This document shows, one piece after another, positions 1 through 7,910 of a DNA stretch of 53,696 nt. Under the pieces are notes generated by a model. That model did not search any database. It was given only the letters and a program-made list of their open reading frames with translations, and was not told the origin of the DNA. A program made the translations under genes and the position numbers. Position 1 is the first letter of the stretch; each line of letters starts with the position of its first letter. Source of the stretch: a virus; IMG/VR virus record IMGVR_UViG_3300025450_000802, positions 1-53,696 of that record; one strand, written 5' to 3'.

Positions 1-1380
1 TAGCATAGGGCAACCTGTAATTTCACACCAACGTTCTAACAATTTTCTAATACCACTGCCATCGTTAGGTACTGTTTGTACACGACTACTGTTATCAGCG
101 TGTACAATAGCAGGATATAAGTCTGGATATTTACAACCTGCAACAACTTGCATGTATCTACTATCATTCCAGTGACGGGGCATAACAAAATAATTATGCA
201 CCGTTTCTTCTAATATAATGGGAGCAAATGGTCTAAATTTTTGTCTGCGTTTAATTTCATTTACTTTATCTTTAATTTCAGTTCCACGTGGGTCTGCTAA
301 TAAACTGCGATTGCCCAATGCTCTTGGTCCAAACTCGGCTCGTCCACTAGCAACACCTACCATTTTATTTGTAATTAATTCATTTATAATATCATCTACT
401 GGGTAGGGACCTTTAATTTCATGACCCAAAAAAGCATCGCGCCATGCTACTTCTTTACCATAACTTAATGCTGCTGCACCTAAACTATTGCCAGCATCGC
501 CTGGGTTAGGCATAATCCATATCTTGTTAAAATAATTACCTAACAATCTATTTGCTAGACAGTTAAGTGCTACGCCACCGCCATATACTAAGTTACGACT
601 GCGCCCTAACTTAACAGCAAGTTTCATAACATTACATATTAAATCTTCTGTGATCTTTTGTGTACAAGCAGCAATATCCATGTCACTTAAATGTGACATG
701 AAATTATCATCTACGCCTATATGTAGATTATTTTTAAATTGAAAGTTTTTAGCACTGTCTAATACTTCAAACTTCATTATGTCTGCTAATGTACTGCTTC
801 CATAAGCAACCATGCCCATGAGAATATATTCTTCGTCTAATGGTTTAAGCCCCGCACGCTTTGTCATAGCACTATAGAATAAACCTATACTATCAGGATA
901 ACTTTTACTCCATAGTTTTTTGTACTGTGCTATGCCATGACGATTGTAACGTGCGTCCCATATACTAATTGTGTCCATTTCACCTATAGCATCAATAACA
1001 ACTACGGTTGCGTCAGTGAAATGACTTGTTTGGAATCCAGCAGCAGCGTGACATTTGTGATGACTATGTGTTTTTACATGTTGTGTATCAAAACAATCCA
1101 ACACTTTTGTGCCTATTACTTTTTTAGCACTTGGATAAGTTAAATCTTGTCCTGCACGAAATTGACGATATAGTTTTAACCAGGGTTTTTCATAGTAATT
1201 AAGTGTATAGGGACCATGCATATAATTCAATGCATCTTCTACTATTTCAGTACATAGGTCTTTATCGTGTTTAACTTTACTATAACGCTCACTGTGACTG
1301 GCAAATCTTATTTCGCCGTCAGCACTGATAACAGTTAAACCTGCATCGTGAAATCCGCAACTTAATCCTATATGATTCAT
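1..1380 (-). CDS. NodU/CmcH-family O-carbamoyltransferase (3' end outside window)
   Basis: The frame opens with ATG at 1380 and stays open to base 1, giving 460 codons with no stop, so the C-terminus lies outside the window. By family knowledge these enzymes move a carbamoyl group from carbamoyl phosphate, through an adenylate, onto a hydroxyl of a sugar or other small molecule. Visible family signatures in order: an N-terminal HDAG with GEI and a SER-Y segment; HSHHKCHAAA (His107, His108, His111) as in the Kae1-like metal/nucleotide site; MGMVAYG; YGGGVALN near 266-273; GRAEFGPRALGNRS near 346-359; FRPFAPIIL; HADNSSRVQTV. The window ends just before the expected NTSFN block. The start overlaps the stop of the upstream SGNH gene as ATGA. 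Family assignment is firm. The acceptor is unknown; the neighbours suggest a glycan or modified amino acid rather than an antibiotic. Confidence 0.93.
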   Translation of the reverse strand, partial: MNHIGLSCGFHDAGLTVISADGEIRFASHSERYSKVKHDKDLCTEIVEDALNYMHGPYTLNYYEKPWLKLYRQFRAGQDLTYPSAKKVIGTKVLDCFDTQHVKTHSHHKCHAAAGFQTSHFTDATVVVIDAIGEMDTISIWDARYNRHGIAQYKKLWSKSYPDSIGLFYSAMTKRAGLKPLDEEYILMGMVAYGSSTLADIMKFEVLDSAKNFQFKNNLHIGVDDNFMSHLSDMDIAACTQKITEDLICNVMKLAVKLGRSRNLVYGGGVALNCLANRLLGNYFNKIWIMPNPGDAGNSLGAAALSYGKEVAWRDAFLGHEIKGPYPVDDIINELITNKMVGVASGRAEFGPRALGNRSLLADPRGTEIKDKVNEIKRRQKFRPFAPIILEETVHNYFVMPRHWNDSRYMQVVAGCKYPDLYPAIVHADNSSRVQTVPNDGSGIRKLLERWCEITGCPML

Positions 1381-2186
1381 TTAATAAATCCTTTAATTTG
1401 ATTCATCCATTTAACATGATGCAGAGGTCCAGGATGTTTTTTGTCTCGTGCTTTGTCATCTATTGGTACATATTGTGAAGTCCACTCAGGTAACAATACA
1501 ATAGACTCTAACTCCATTAATTTTAAAAAATTATATGTTTGATTTTCCCATGAACTAATGTATATGGATATATTCCTCAATCTTGCTATATAGTCTAGCA
1601 GATAAATTTGGTTTTTGCAAATTTTATACATATCTTCTAAAGGTATGGATCGATATATATCACTCGAATCAACACCAAAATCTTTGTTTACAGCCGAATT
1701 AACATCATTGCATATGTTAAGATGTGTAAGTATATCTAAATTTGGGTGATTTTTTGCTATTTGTAATCTGGTTAAACTAGGGAATAAGAAAACAGCATTT
1801 TTTATTTGTATATGTTGTGATAATATTAAAAACATATCAATCATTGAAGATATAGACCTACTAGGCAATCCAAAATTTACAGAGGTTTTATTTAATTCTA
1901 CAGACAATAATCTATGCCATAGCATTTTTTCAGGCAATCCAGTACCAAAAGTAAAACTACAGCCAAATGCTGCTATATCGGTACTATTGGGTAAATCAGT
2001 TCCCCTAAATCCATAATTGTTTATTTTATAATTAAAATGTTCTTTCTGCCAAGAATCAGAATATTTAATATCATCGTGCCCAAAAAAATCAGTTGTATAA
2101 TTTATTTCATTAGGATATGATGTGCTGTATGATAAAATATCATCTAATGATTTTGAATTTAACAAATTTAATTTTGCAAGTTTCAT
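1377..2186 (-). CDS. SGNH/GDSL hydrolase-like protein
   Basis: 269 residues. The block I serine motif GCSFTFGTG lies near residue 75, after NYGFRG, a combination common in SGNH-hydrolase-like proteins of glycan gene clusters. FGLPSRS fits the block II glycine. The C-terminal DKKHPGPLHH contains a DxxH that fits block V. SGNH enzymes are esterases, lipases or O-acyl-transfer enzymes, so this could add or remove an acyl group on a sugar; the substrate cannot be read from sequence. It starts at ATG 2186, overlapping the stop of the next SGNH gene by ATGA, and ends over the carbamoyltransferase start, so the three are likely translated as a coupled unit. No signal peptide or membrane segment is visible, which points to a cytoplasmic or virion-bound role. 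Confidence 0.7.
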   Translation of the reverse strand: MKLAKLNLLNSKSLDDILSYSTSYPNEINYTTDFFGHDDIKYSDSWQKEHFNYKINNYGFRGTDLPNSTDIAAFGCSFTFGTGLPEKMLWHRLLSVELNKTSVNFGLPSRSISSMIDMFLILSQHIQIKNAVFLFPSLTRLQIAKNHPNLDILTHLNICNDVNSAVNKDFGVDSSDIYRSIPLEDMYKICKNQIYLLDYIARLRNISIYISSWENQTYNFLKLMELESIVLLPEWTSQYVPIDDKARDKKHPGPLHHVKWMNQIKGFIK

Positions 2187-2920
2187 AATAAGTTTTTTCT
2201 TTTAATTTCATTAAACAAGATATCAGCCCATTGTTTATGTCCTAACTCACTGGGGTGTGAACCTATAACTGTATCTATGTTTGATGCTAACATATTATAA
2301 ACCAATGGATCATCTTTTAACCAATTAAACTGTGATAATAATTTTGTATATTCTAATTGATTTTTCTGATAGATATAATCCCAACCTGTGTGTTTAAAAA
2401 ACAAGTATGGAATATTATGTACTTTAAAAAAGTTACCTAATGTTGTTACATGTTGTATGTAAGTTTTAATGTCTTGTATATTAGAATTAAAATTTTTGTA
2501 ATAATATTCATGATCATTTAATACTTGACTGTTATTTGATACTTTGTGTTCATATAACATAGATGCAGGAGTAAGTAGTGCCCATGATTTGTTTGTTTCA
2601 CTGTAATATTCATAACGACTAGGCTCAGTCCATTGAATAGTTACAAAATGATTTGAGATATCTTTGTCTTGTAATAACAGATTGTGAAAGTAGTCAAGTG
2701 TTGTTCTAACAATGCGATAGTTTGATCCAGCACCTAAACTATCATTTATAACTTCATCAGCATTTATTAATTGACCTAAATGATATGGATATACAGTTTT
2801 TAATCTTTTTTGATTAAAGGGGTGGCTAGCAGGTTGATCGGGCAACCATACGTTATAATGATCAAAATTGAATAGTGAGCCGCCCCAAGTATAGCTGCAT
2901 CCATTTGCATAGTAAATCAT
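2183..2920 (-). CDS. SGNH/GDSL hydrolase-like protein
   Basis: 245 residues. Starts YANGCSYTWGG, a block I serine motif almost at the N-terminus, followed by GAGSNYR (block II/III-like) and a C-terminal SHPSELGHKQWAD that matches the block V histidine region (HPs..GH...A). The Asp expected three residues before this His is not obvious (IGSH), so the triad may be degenerate or use another acid. It differs clearly in sequence from the adjacent SGNH gene, so the two are not a recent duplication. Both ends overlap neighbours by ATGA. Probable role: acyl ester chemistry on the product of the cluster (inference). Confidence 0.66.
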   Translation of the reverse strand: MIYYANGCSYTWGGSLFNFDHYNVWLPDQPASHPFNQKRLKTVYPYHLGQLINADEVINDSLGAGSNYRIVRTTLDYFHNLLLQDKDISNHFVTIQWTEPSRYEYYSETNKSWALLTPASMLYEHKVSNNSQVLNDHEYYYKNFNSNIQDIKTYIQHVTTLGNFFKVHNIPYLFFKHTGWDYIYQKNQLEYTKLLSQFNWLKDDPLVYNMLASNIDTVIGSHPSELGHKQWADILFNEIKRKNLL

Positions 2921-3021
2921 TTGTAGATAAAAGGATCTCTTTTACGCAATTCTTTAAGCTTTTTACGATAGCTAATTTCTAATTTAATTTTGTACCAAAT
3001 ATTACGAAAAAATCTTATCAT
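2917..3021 (-). CDS. Small basic 34-residue protein
   Basis: Short ORF that exactly fills the space between two longer genes. ATG at 3021 overlaps the stop of the amidinotransferase gene (ATGA), and its TGA at 2917-2919 overlaps the ATG of the SGNH gene. The product is 34 residues, rich in Lys/Arg and aromatic residues, and ends KELRKRDPFIYK. Perfect coupling at both ends is strong evidence that it is translated. I recall similar very short basic proteins in T4-like marine phages, but cannot check this here. No Cys, no transmembrane segment and no leader-core pattern of a RiPP precursor. Function unknown; it could be a helical adaptor for a neighbouring enzyme. Confidence 0.72.
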   Translation of the reverse strand: MIRFFRNIWYKIKLEISYRKKLKELRKRDPFIYK

Positions 3022-4070
3022 TTGTAATCTCCATATTCATCGTCACGCACAGTATCTAATGTAGCGCAATGAGGACCACCTGATAATGTTCTACAATGAC
3101 GCATTTGAATTGGCATTACATCAAAGCCATTACTTTCTAATTGTTTAATGATATTAGTTTGTCGATTTTCTACGGCAACTAATTTGTCGCTAATGCTTAA
3201 AACATTCATACCTAACCATGGGCTAGCAGGAGCCCAGTTTTCTAAGTAAGGGGTTTCTTCAGGTTTTTCACAATAAATCTTTTTCCAAGATTTAAAGTAT
3301 TCCGGACAGTTATTTTCATTAACACGATCAGGATTTAATAATACTACACCTGGTGCTAATGGCATAATGCTTGTATCTAAGTGTACGTAAGCATAGATAT
3401 TTTCTAATATGTGTACTGTATACTTGTCACCTAAAATAGTTTGCAACCATTGTGCACCAATTTTGTTACCACTGTTGCTTACAAGATAAAATAAATCCTT
3501 ACCACACTTAACAACATTAGCAGCATCAAACGCTGGTTCAAAGTCTGTAAGTGTAGGTTTACTCAAATCTGTACGGTCATATAACTCATCTAACAATTCA
3601 GGTTTAGGAGCTGAAATCCATTTGCTACCTGCTTTAAAATATTCTTTAAAAATATTTCTATAAGCATATGTTTCAAAAAAGCGTGATCTAAGTACCATTG
3701 GAGTTTCAATAAGCATGTCACCTATTACTAACACACTATCTCTAGGACAATAGCTGTAATAACCATCAGTTGTCCAATTTGGGCTAGAATGATATTTGGC
3801 ATGATTAACAATATCAGGTCGCAATACTTTTACTCCAACACTTTCTAATTGAGTTTGAAATAAATTTAAGTCTTCTTTGGTTTCTTCTATTACCTGTGAA
3901 GGATAACTACCTCCAGGTAATTTATTAACCATGTCATAGTTTGCATAGTCTACACAGTGAATATCTTTATATTTGGTCACAGGAACTCTAGCGAACTCTG
4001 CATTACCTAGAATAACTTCTTTTAGTGTACCCCATTCCGTATTTGAATTAACTTTACTTAACATTTCCAT
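3018..4070 (-). CDS. Amidinotransferase (glycine/inosamine amidinotransferase family)
   Basis: 350 residues from ATG 4070. Family enzymes move the amidino group of arginine to an amine acceptor through a covalent Cys-amidino intermediate. Visible signatures: EWGTLKEVILG near 12-22, CPRD at 108-111, FEPAFDAAN at 177-185 (family Asp region), HLDTS with His230, and HCRTLSGGPHC at 325-335 with the candidate nucleophile Cys335. Length is near that of bacterial inosamine and glycine amidinotransferases. Start choice: an upstream open extension to 4109 uses TTG and lies inside the previous gene; ATG 4070 is preceded by GGGAGAAG, and ATG 4064 is a second candidate. Overlaps the B12 radical SAM gene by about 13 bases. 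The acceptor is unknown; the nearby aminotransferase suggests an amino sugar or amine made in the same pathway (inference). Confidence 0.88.
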   Translation of the reverse strand: MEMLSKVNSNTEWGTLKEVILGNAEFARVPVTKYKDIHCVDYANYDMVNKLPGGSYPSQVIEETKEDLNLFQTQLESVGVKVLRPDIVNHAKYHSSPNWTTDGYYSYCPRDSVLVIGDMLIETPMVLRSRFFETYAYRNIFKEYFKAGSKWISAPKPELLDELYDRTDLSKPTLTDFEPAFDAANVVKCGKDLFYLVSNSGNKIGAQWLQTILGDKYTVHILENIYAYVHLDTSIMPLAPGVVLLNPDRVNENNCPEYFKSWKKIYCEKPEETPYLENWAPASPWLGMNVLSISDKLVAVENRQTNIIKQLESNGFDVMPIQMRHCRTLSGGPHCATLDTVRDDEYGDYK

Positions 4071-5797
4071 GCTTTCTTTCTTCTCCCGTACCAGTAAGTG
4101 TTTATACAAAATTGTTTAAATTCTATATTAGGTTTAACGATTTGCTTATCGATTTCGTCTACGATATTTATATTAAGGTCAAGTAGACATTTTTTAATAA
4201 ATTTTTGCAGGTCAGCAAAAAACTGATTTCTGTTTTGTTGATATACTATACAAGACGCACTATCGTAATCCCAATATATATCATCGTCACCAAACATTTG
4301 TCTGCCCCAAAAATCATTGTTGGTTATTGTATTTTCTAATGCATTTTTGGTTGCGTAATATTGATCACGCATTAAACAATCATTATTTTTCATATACTCA
4401 TATAACAATATGTAAAAGCTACTAAGTTTCATACCTGATGATTTGCTTAAAAGATTAGTCCAGCCTAAGCTATGACTACTAATTAAAAACCATTTAAATA
4501 AAAAACATTCCAAATATTCTTCAGTAGTCAGTGTGTTAGTTGCCATTACATAATTACCGTACTCAATAGGAATATTCTTATTTCGTTTAGCAAAAAAACT
4601 TACTTGAGGTGTATAAGCAAATTTTAGTCCATGCTTTTGAATATAATCTATATCACTAAACTCAGTATTCTTGTATGCCTCTAGAGGATGCCCAAATATC
4701 CAACCCTCAGGATTAATGTCTAACACATTTAATAATCCCTCAGTCCAACTCTGTAGAGTTTCACCTGGTAACCCAACAATAAAGTCGTGATAAGTTTGCA
4801 TATTATTGTCGGCATATCGTTTACTGATTTCTGCTAATTTATCATTTGCAATATTAATTCGTTTAATGTTCATTAAGGTAGCTTTATTGCTGCTTTGTAA
4901 CGCTAATGTTACACCGCCCCTATTCATACTATCTAATATTTTACTCATTTCAAATATACGATCGGGGCTGCTTTTTGCCCAAGTAGCACTAATCTTTTCT
5001 GGGTATCCAGTAGATAGATGTTGCTGTCTTATATATTTTACCAATTCTAAATCTCGTTTGATAATGCCAAAATTAGCATCAGCAACTTCGATGTATTCGG
5101 TTTTCTTTTTAGTGAAATAATCAATTTCAGCAAATAACCTTTCATCACTAAACTGATAAACTTTACTATAATAATCTGCGCCTAAATCACAGAATGTGCA
5201 ACTATAAGGACATCCTCTGTTAGTTTCCCAAACAGGCATAAAGTTATAATCATATCTTTCATAAAAACTATCAAACAGTCCAGTTAAATAAGGACTTGGT
5301 ATCACGTTAACATCTTTTAATCGTTCACGTGTAGGTGTAAGTGTATATGTGTTGTTTTGTATATAGGCTAATCCATTAACTGTAGATAAATCTGTGTTAT
5401 TAAGTAATGCACGTAACAGTTCTAAAAGAGTTTGTTCGCCTTCCCCCCAAACACTTATATCTACATAACTATGCTCTTGTAAATAAGTTTGATCTTGTTG
5501 AGCATTAGGACCGCCTATTATAATTTTACAATTAGGGTATTTTTCTTTAATTAATTTAGCAATAGTTAAATGATATGTTGTGTTCCAACCATAATTACTG
5601 AATAATGCAACGTCGGGGTCTACAATTTTTTCAATATATAAATTTGGATCAATTTTTTCAAAATAGATATCAATTAGTTTATAATTATCTGTAATATCTT
5701 TATGTTGACTTACATATGTCCAAAGTATTCCTGAACTATAAGGCAAATACATATTGCCGTTAAAGTCTTCTTGGCATTGAAAAAAGTACACATTCAT
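4058..5797 (-). CDS. B12-binding-domain radical SAM protein
   Basis: 579 residues. The N-terminal 1-140 resembles a cobalamin-binding Rossmann domain (DVALFSNYGWN, KIIIGGPNAQ, DISVWGEGE), without a DxHxxG motif, as in many class B radical SAM proteins. The radical SAM core follows with CPYSCTFC, Cys196/Cys200/Cys203, the CxxxCxxC that binds the 4Fe-4S cluster. Later signatures include DANFGI and GLPGET, usual in the methylthiotransferase/methyltransferase-like class. Such enzymes methylate unactivated carbons or rearrange rings; the specific reaction is not deducible. ATG 5797 overlaps the TAA of the aminotransferase (TAATG). It differs in architecture from the seven N-twitch radical SAM proteins upstream and is not their paralog. 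Confidence 0.9.
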   Translation of the reverse strand: MNVYFFQCQEDFNGNMYLPYSSGILWTYVSQHKDITDNYKLIDIYFEKIDPNLYIEKIVDPDVALFSNYGWNTTYHLTIAKLIKEKYPNCKIIIGGPNAQQDQTYLQEHSYVDISVWGEGEQTLLELLRALLNNTDLSTVNGLAYIQNNTYTLTPTRERLKDVNVIPSPYLTGLFDSFYERYDYNFMPVWETNRGCPYSCTFCDLGADYYSKVYQFSDERLFAEIDYFTKKKTEYIEVADANFGIIKRDLELVKYIRQQHLSTGYPEKISATWAKSSPDRIFEMSKILDSMNRGGVTLALQSSNKATLMNIKRINIANDKLAEISKRYADNNMQTYHDFIVGLPGETLQSWTEGLLNVLDINPEGWIFGHPLEAYKNTEFSDIDYIQKHGLKFAYTPQVSFFAKRNKNIPIEYGNYVMATNTLTTEEYLECFLFKWFLISSHSLGWTNLLSKSSGMKLSSFYILLYEYMKNNDCLMRDQYYATKNALENTITNNDFWGRQMFGDDDIYWDYDSASCIVYQQNRNQFFADLQKFIKKCLLDLNINIVDEIDKQIVKPNIEFKQFCINTYWYGRRKKAWKC

Positions 5798-6444
5798 TAG
5801 GCTAAATATGGCTCAAATACTGGTTGCTTAGATAAATCTTTGTAAGTTTTACTACTACCTGTTACTGGATTGTCATCGGCTATATCTTCTAACAACAATA
5901 AACCTTTAACTGCTTCTTCAGGAGTCATATACATATGATAACCAATACATTCATAATTATCAACATCGTGCATAACTTCTTTATGACGTCCATCGTAAAT
6001 CATAGGTCTACACCAATTTACAAAGTTAATGTTATTAGTTAGTATAACACCACCGCGACCTATTTTCAATGTTTTTCTATGATGAAAACTCACACAAAAA
6101 TATGAATCTTGAACATACATGCCTTTATTAAAGCAAACAGCTCCATCGATAATGTGCGTGTTGCCCAAATTGTAGTATCCTGACCAATCTTGATCTACAA
6201 ATCGTATTTTATTTCCAGCATGAATGCATTGCATAGGTACGCTGGCATATGTATGTTTTGGGAGTGTGATAACTTGATCGGTAATGTTTAAATATTTCAT
6301 ACACAAGAATAACGCACTACTGCAACTATCTACACATACAGCATACTTTGATCCTGCATATTCTGCTAATTTGTTTTCAAATATTGTTACACAATCCCAA
6401 GGATCGTTAATGTTATATCCTTTACTTATGAGTTGGGATATCAT
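5797..6444 (-). CDS. Half-size DegT/DnrJ/EryC1-type PLP aminotransferase
   Basis: 215 residues against the usual 360-400. The N-terminal two thirds are recognisable: YAGSKYAVCVDSCSSALFL (PLP phosphate region), PKHTYASVP, IIDGAVCF (PLP ring Asp region), and SFHHRKTLKIGRGGVILTN, where the Lys of SFHHRK matches the PLP lysine of SFHxxK in sugar aminotransferases. The C-terminal small domain is missing and the protein ends soon after the MTPEEAVKGLLLLE helix. Start ATG 6444 has a strong AGGAG eight bases upstream and lies inside the end of the dioxygenase gene. No frameshift remnant follows: the next gene begins at the stop codon. It may be a genuine minimal enzyme making an amino sugar or amine, or a dehydratase-like or structural variant. 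Confidence 0.82.
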   Translation of the reverse strand: MISQLISKGYNINDPWDCVTIFENKLAEYAGSKYAVCVDSCSSALFLCMKYLNITDQVITLPKHTYASVPMQCIHAGNKIRFVDQDWSGYYNLGNTHIIDGAVCFNKGMYVQDSYFCVSFHHRKTLKIGRGGVILTNNINFVNWCRPMIYDGRHKEVMHDVDNYECIGYHMYMTPEEAVKGLLLLEDIADDNPVTGSSKTYKDLSKQPVFEPYLA

Positions 6445-7162
6445 ATGGTTCTCCTAATTCTTTATCAAACCAATATAAACTGCGATGAGGGCGATCATCG
6501 GTTTTATGTTGAGCATCACTATAATAATAAAATAATCTAAAAGTATTTCTACTCATGCCTTCAGGACAAGTTAATGGATCAGGATAACCATGAAAGCCAC
6601 GTTTATGATAACGCCATATAATTGCACGATTGAACAATGGTGGTATACGTTGAATTCGTTTTTCATTATTAAAGTCGTTGAAGTCTAATGCTCCTCCCCA
6701 TTCTTCTTTCCAATTAGGATTTAAGTAGATAATAAAACTAAGCATTCTATGCACTTTAATTTGTTCATTCCAGTTAAAGTCAGTGTGCATTTTTAAACTA
6801 TCACCTGTAAAGCTACGACTATAACCAGCACCTGTTAAATAAGGATCAGGAATTAAATCTTTTATTCCTGTAACATTGCAAATCCATTCCATACCCAATG
6901 CACTGTGCATTTGATTTACAAATTCATACGCAACTGGTGCATGTTCTACTTTTTTACATTCTTTCATGTAGCTGCCTTTGCGTGTAAACTCTGTCCAATA
7001 CTGATCAGGTATAGTTTCGCATTCATTAGCTAATTTTAATGCAAAATCTTCAGGTAAAAAGTTGTCTAAAACTATCATCGGGAATGGTGGAGTTCCAACA
7101 AATTTATTATTCAATTCTTGAAAATTACCAAAGTTATTTTTTAAATGCTTAATGATTTGCAT
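6422..7162 (-). CDS. 2OG-Fe(II) dioxygenase, prolyl-4-hydroxylase-like
   Basis: 246 residues. The Fe(II) triad is visible: MHTDF (His126, Asp128) and GFHGY (His191), followed by SRNTFRLFYYY, whose Arg205 (or Arg209) would bind 2-oxoglutarate. LSFIIYLNPNW and EWGGALDF are typical beta-strand signatures of P4H-like oxygenases. These enzymes hydroxylate protein side chains or small molecules. The gene is first on the minus strand after the divergent region at 7163-7238, with AAGGAC before ATG 7162 and an AATAAATA late-promoter-like site further upstream, so it probably heads a transcript through 1. Similar dioxygenases are common in T4-like marine phages near tail genes. The substrate is unknown; a hydroxyl it makes could be the acceptor for the downstream carbamoyltransferase (inference). 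Confidence 0.88.
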   Translation of the reverse strand: MQIIKHLKNNFGNFQELNNKFVGTPPFPMIVLDNFLPEDFALKLANECETIPDQYWTEFTRKGSYMKECKKVEHAPVAYEFVNQMHSALGMEWICNVTGIKDLIPDPYLTGAGYSRSFTGDSLKMHTDFNWNEQIKVHRMLSFIIYLNPNWKEEWGGALDFNDFNNEKRIQRIPPLFNRAIIWRYHKRGFHGYPDPLTCPEGMSRNTFRLFYYYSDAQHKTDDRPHRSLYWFDKELGEPYDIPTHK

Positions 7163-7182
7163 GGTATTGTCCTTATATTAGG

Positions 7183-7190
7183 TATTTATT
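7183..7190 (-). promoter_or_regulatory. Late-promoter-like AATAAATA
   Basis: AATAAATA on the minus strand, about 20 bases before ATG 7162. It is one mismatch from the T4 late octamer TATAAATA and has nearly the same distance to the start codon as the perfect plus-strand copy at 7208-7215. The two point away from each other. Confidence 0.5.
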
Positions 7191-7207
7191 GGTTGTTTTA
7201 TAGGTGT

Positions 7208-7215
7208 TATAAATA
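7208..7215 (+). promoter_or_regulatory. T4-type late promoter TATAAATA
   Basis: Perfect TATAAATA on the plus strand, 23 bases before ATG 7239. In T4 this octamer is recognised by the late sigma factor gp55 and transcription starts a few bases downstream. Between it and the ATG there is GGGAG as ribosome binding site. This is the cleanest late promoter in the window. Confidence 0.75.
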
Positions 7216-7238
7216 CTTTATTAGACGGGAGTTTATTT

Positions 7239-7910
7239 ATGATACTTGATTGGCAGTATAATGTTAATACTAAAATTGCATCAGTAGATGTAGTACCAGG
7301 TTTACGATACGAAACCCCAGACGGTGGACAAACTATTAATAAATTTGTAGATGGTGAACTAGTAAGTACTTTCCACAAGTTTGGACCTGATAAAAAATTC
7401 ACAGGAGCTGACCCACAAGGTTCTGGACGTTTTGGTATTCCAGCAGATGAGATTTATGATGACTGGCCTGCTGAAGTTATGTGGATAGCTAAAACATATC
7501 CTGATGTAGTAGGTGAATTAATTCCCGATTGGGACAAGGGCTTTTTAAATAAAAACGGTGAAATAGAAGATATCGGTAAAAAACGCGGCATGGGTGTTGT
7601 AAGTTCAGATAAGCCAGTAAGTATTAACCGCATCTGTCAACCTGCTTGGGTTCAAGAGTGGTGGGATTGGGATACTGTTGCTGTTAACCCTAATAAAAAA
7701 TTAGACGAAAATTGTCATTTTGGCATTGAATGGAAACGCAATAAAGCAACAGGTAAAATTGTAAGAATAGGTAACAGACATCCGCAAGTTCCATGTTGTG
7801 TGTTCCCACACTTACATGGTCCATATGAAGTAACTGCTGATGATATTGTTAAAAACGAAGGAACTTGGTTAAACAATTGGTCTTTTGAAAAATTACAAAG
7901 CGTTGGCTAA
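7239..7910 (+). CDS. Uncharacterised protein, lone plus-strand gene
   Basis: 223 residues, not recognised. It is the only convincing plus-strand gene. It has its own perfect late octamer, an SD (GGGAG) at proper distance and phage-like codon use. The sequence is Trp- and Asp-rich, with GRFGIPADEIYDDWPAEV, QPAWVQEWWDWDTV and a C-terminal PQVPCCVFPHLHGPYEVT region that could be a small metal site (two Cys, two His), but no named fold is evident. It has no signal peptide or membrane segment. The last 18 bases overlap tail to tail with the end of the minus-strand gene 7893-9083, and no terminator separates them, so the two transcripts would be antisense at their 3' ends. Possible roles: late virion-associated or enzyme-partner protein. 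Confidence 0.82.
   Translation: MILDWQYNVNTKIASVDVVPGLRYETPDGGQTINKFVDGELVSTFHKFGPDKKFTGADPQGSGRFGIPADEIYDDWPAEVMWIAKTYPDVVGELIPDWDKGFLNKNGEIEDIGKKRGMGVVSSDKPVSINRICQPAWVQEWWDWDTVAVNPNKKLDENCHFGIEWKRNKATGKIVRIGNRHPQVPCCVFPHLHGPYEVTADDIVKNEGTWLNNWSFEKLQSVG

Noticed and set aside
2917-3021. RiPP precursor peptide for the radical SAM enzymes
   Set aside because: The 34-residue ORF lacks a leader/core pattern, Cys, or repeated core residues and is not next to an N-twitch radical SAM gene. A helical basic protein is more likely.
4071-4109. Longer start for the amidinotransferase
   Set aside because: The extension begins with TTG and lies within the coding end of the previous gene. ATG 4070 has a better SD and the family homology starts after it. 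Similar TTG extensions were rejected at 11085, 17222 and 20159 in favour of ATG 11049, 17201 and 20135.
4806-5120. Plus-strand ORFs opposite the enzyme cluster (for example here, 22015-22236, 10816-11055) and the minus ORF at 7178-7402
   Set aside because: They lie entirely within well-supported genes on the other strand and show no independent signals.
1-6444. DNA hypermodification pathway (carbamoyl- or amino-modified bases)
   Set aside because: Carbamoyltransferases and radical SAM enzymes can modify phage DNA bases, but no thymidylate synthase-like, base kinase or base-hydroxymethyl gene is in the window. It stays only as an alternative for the missing flanks.
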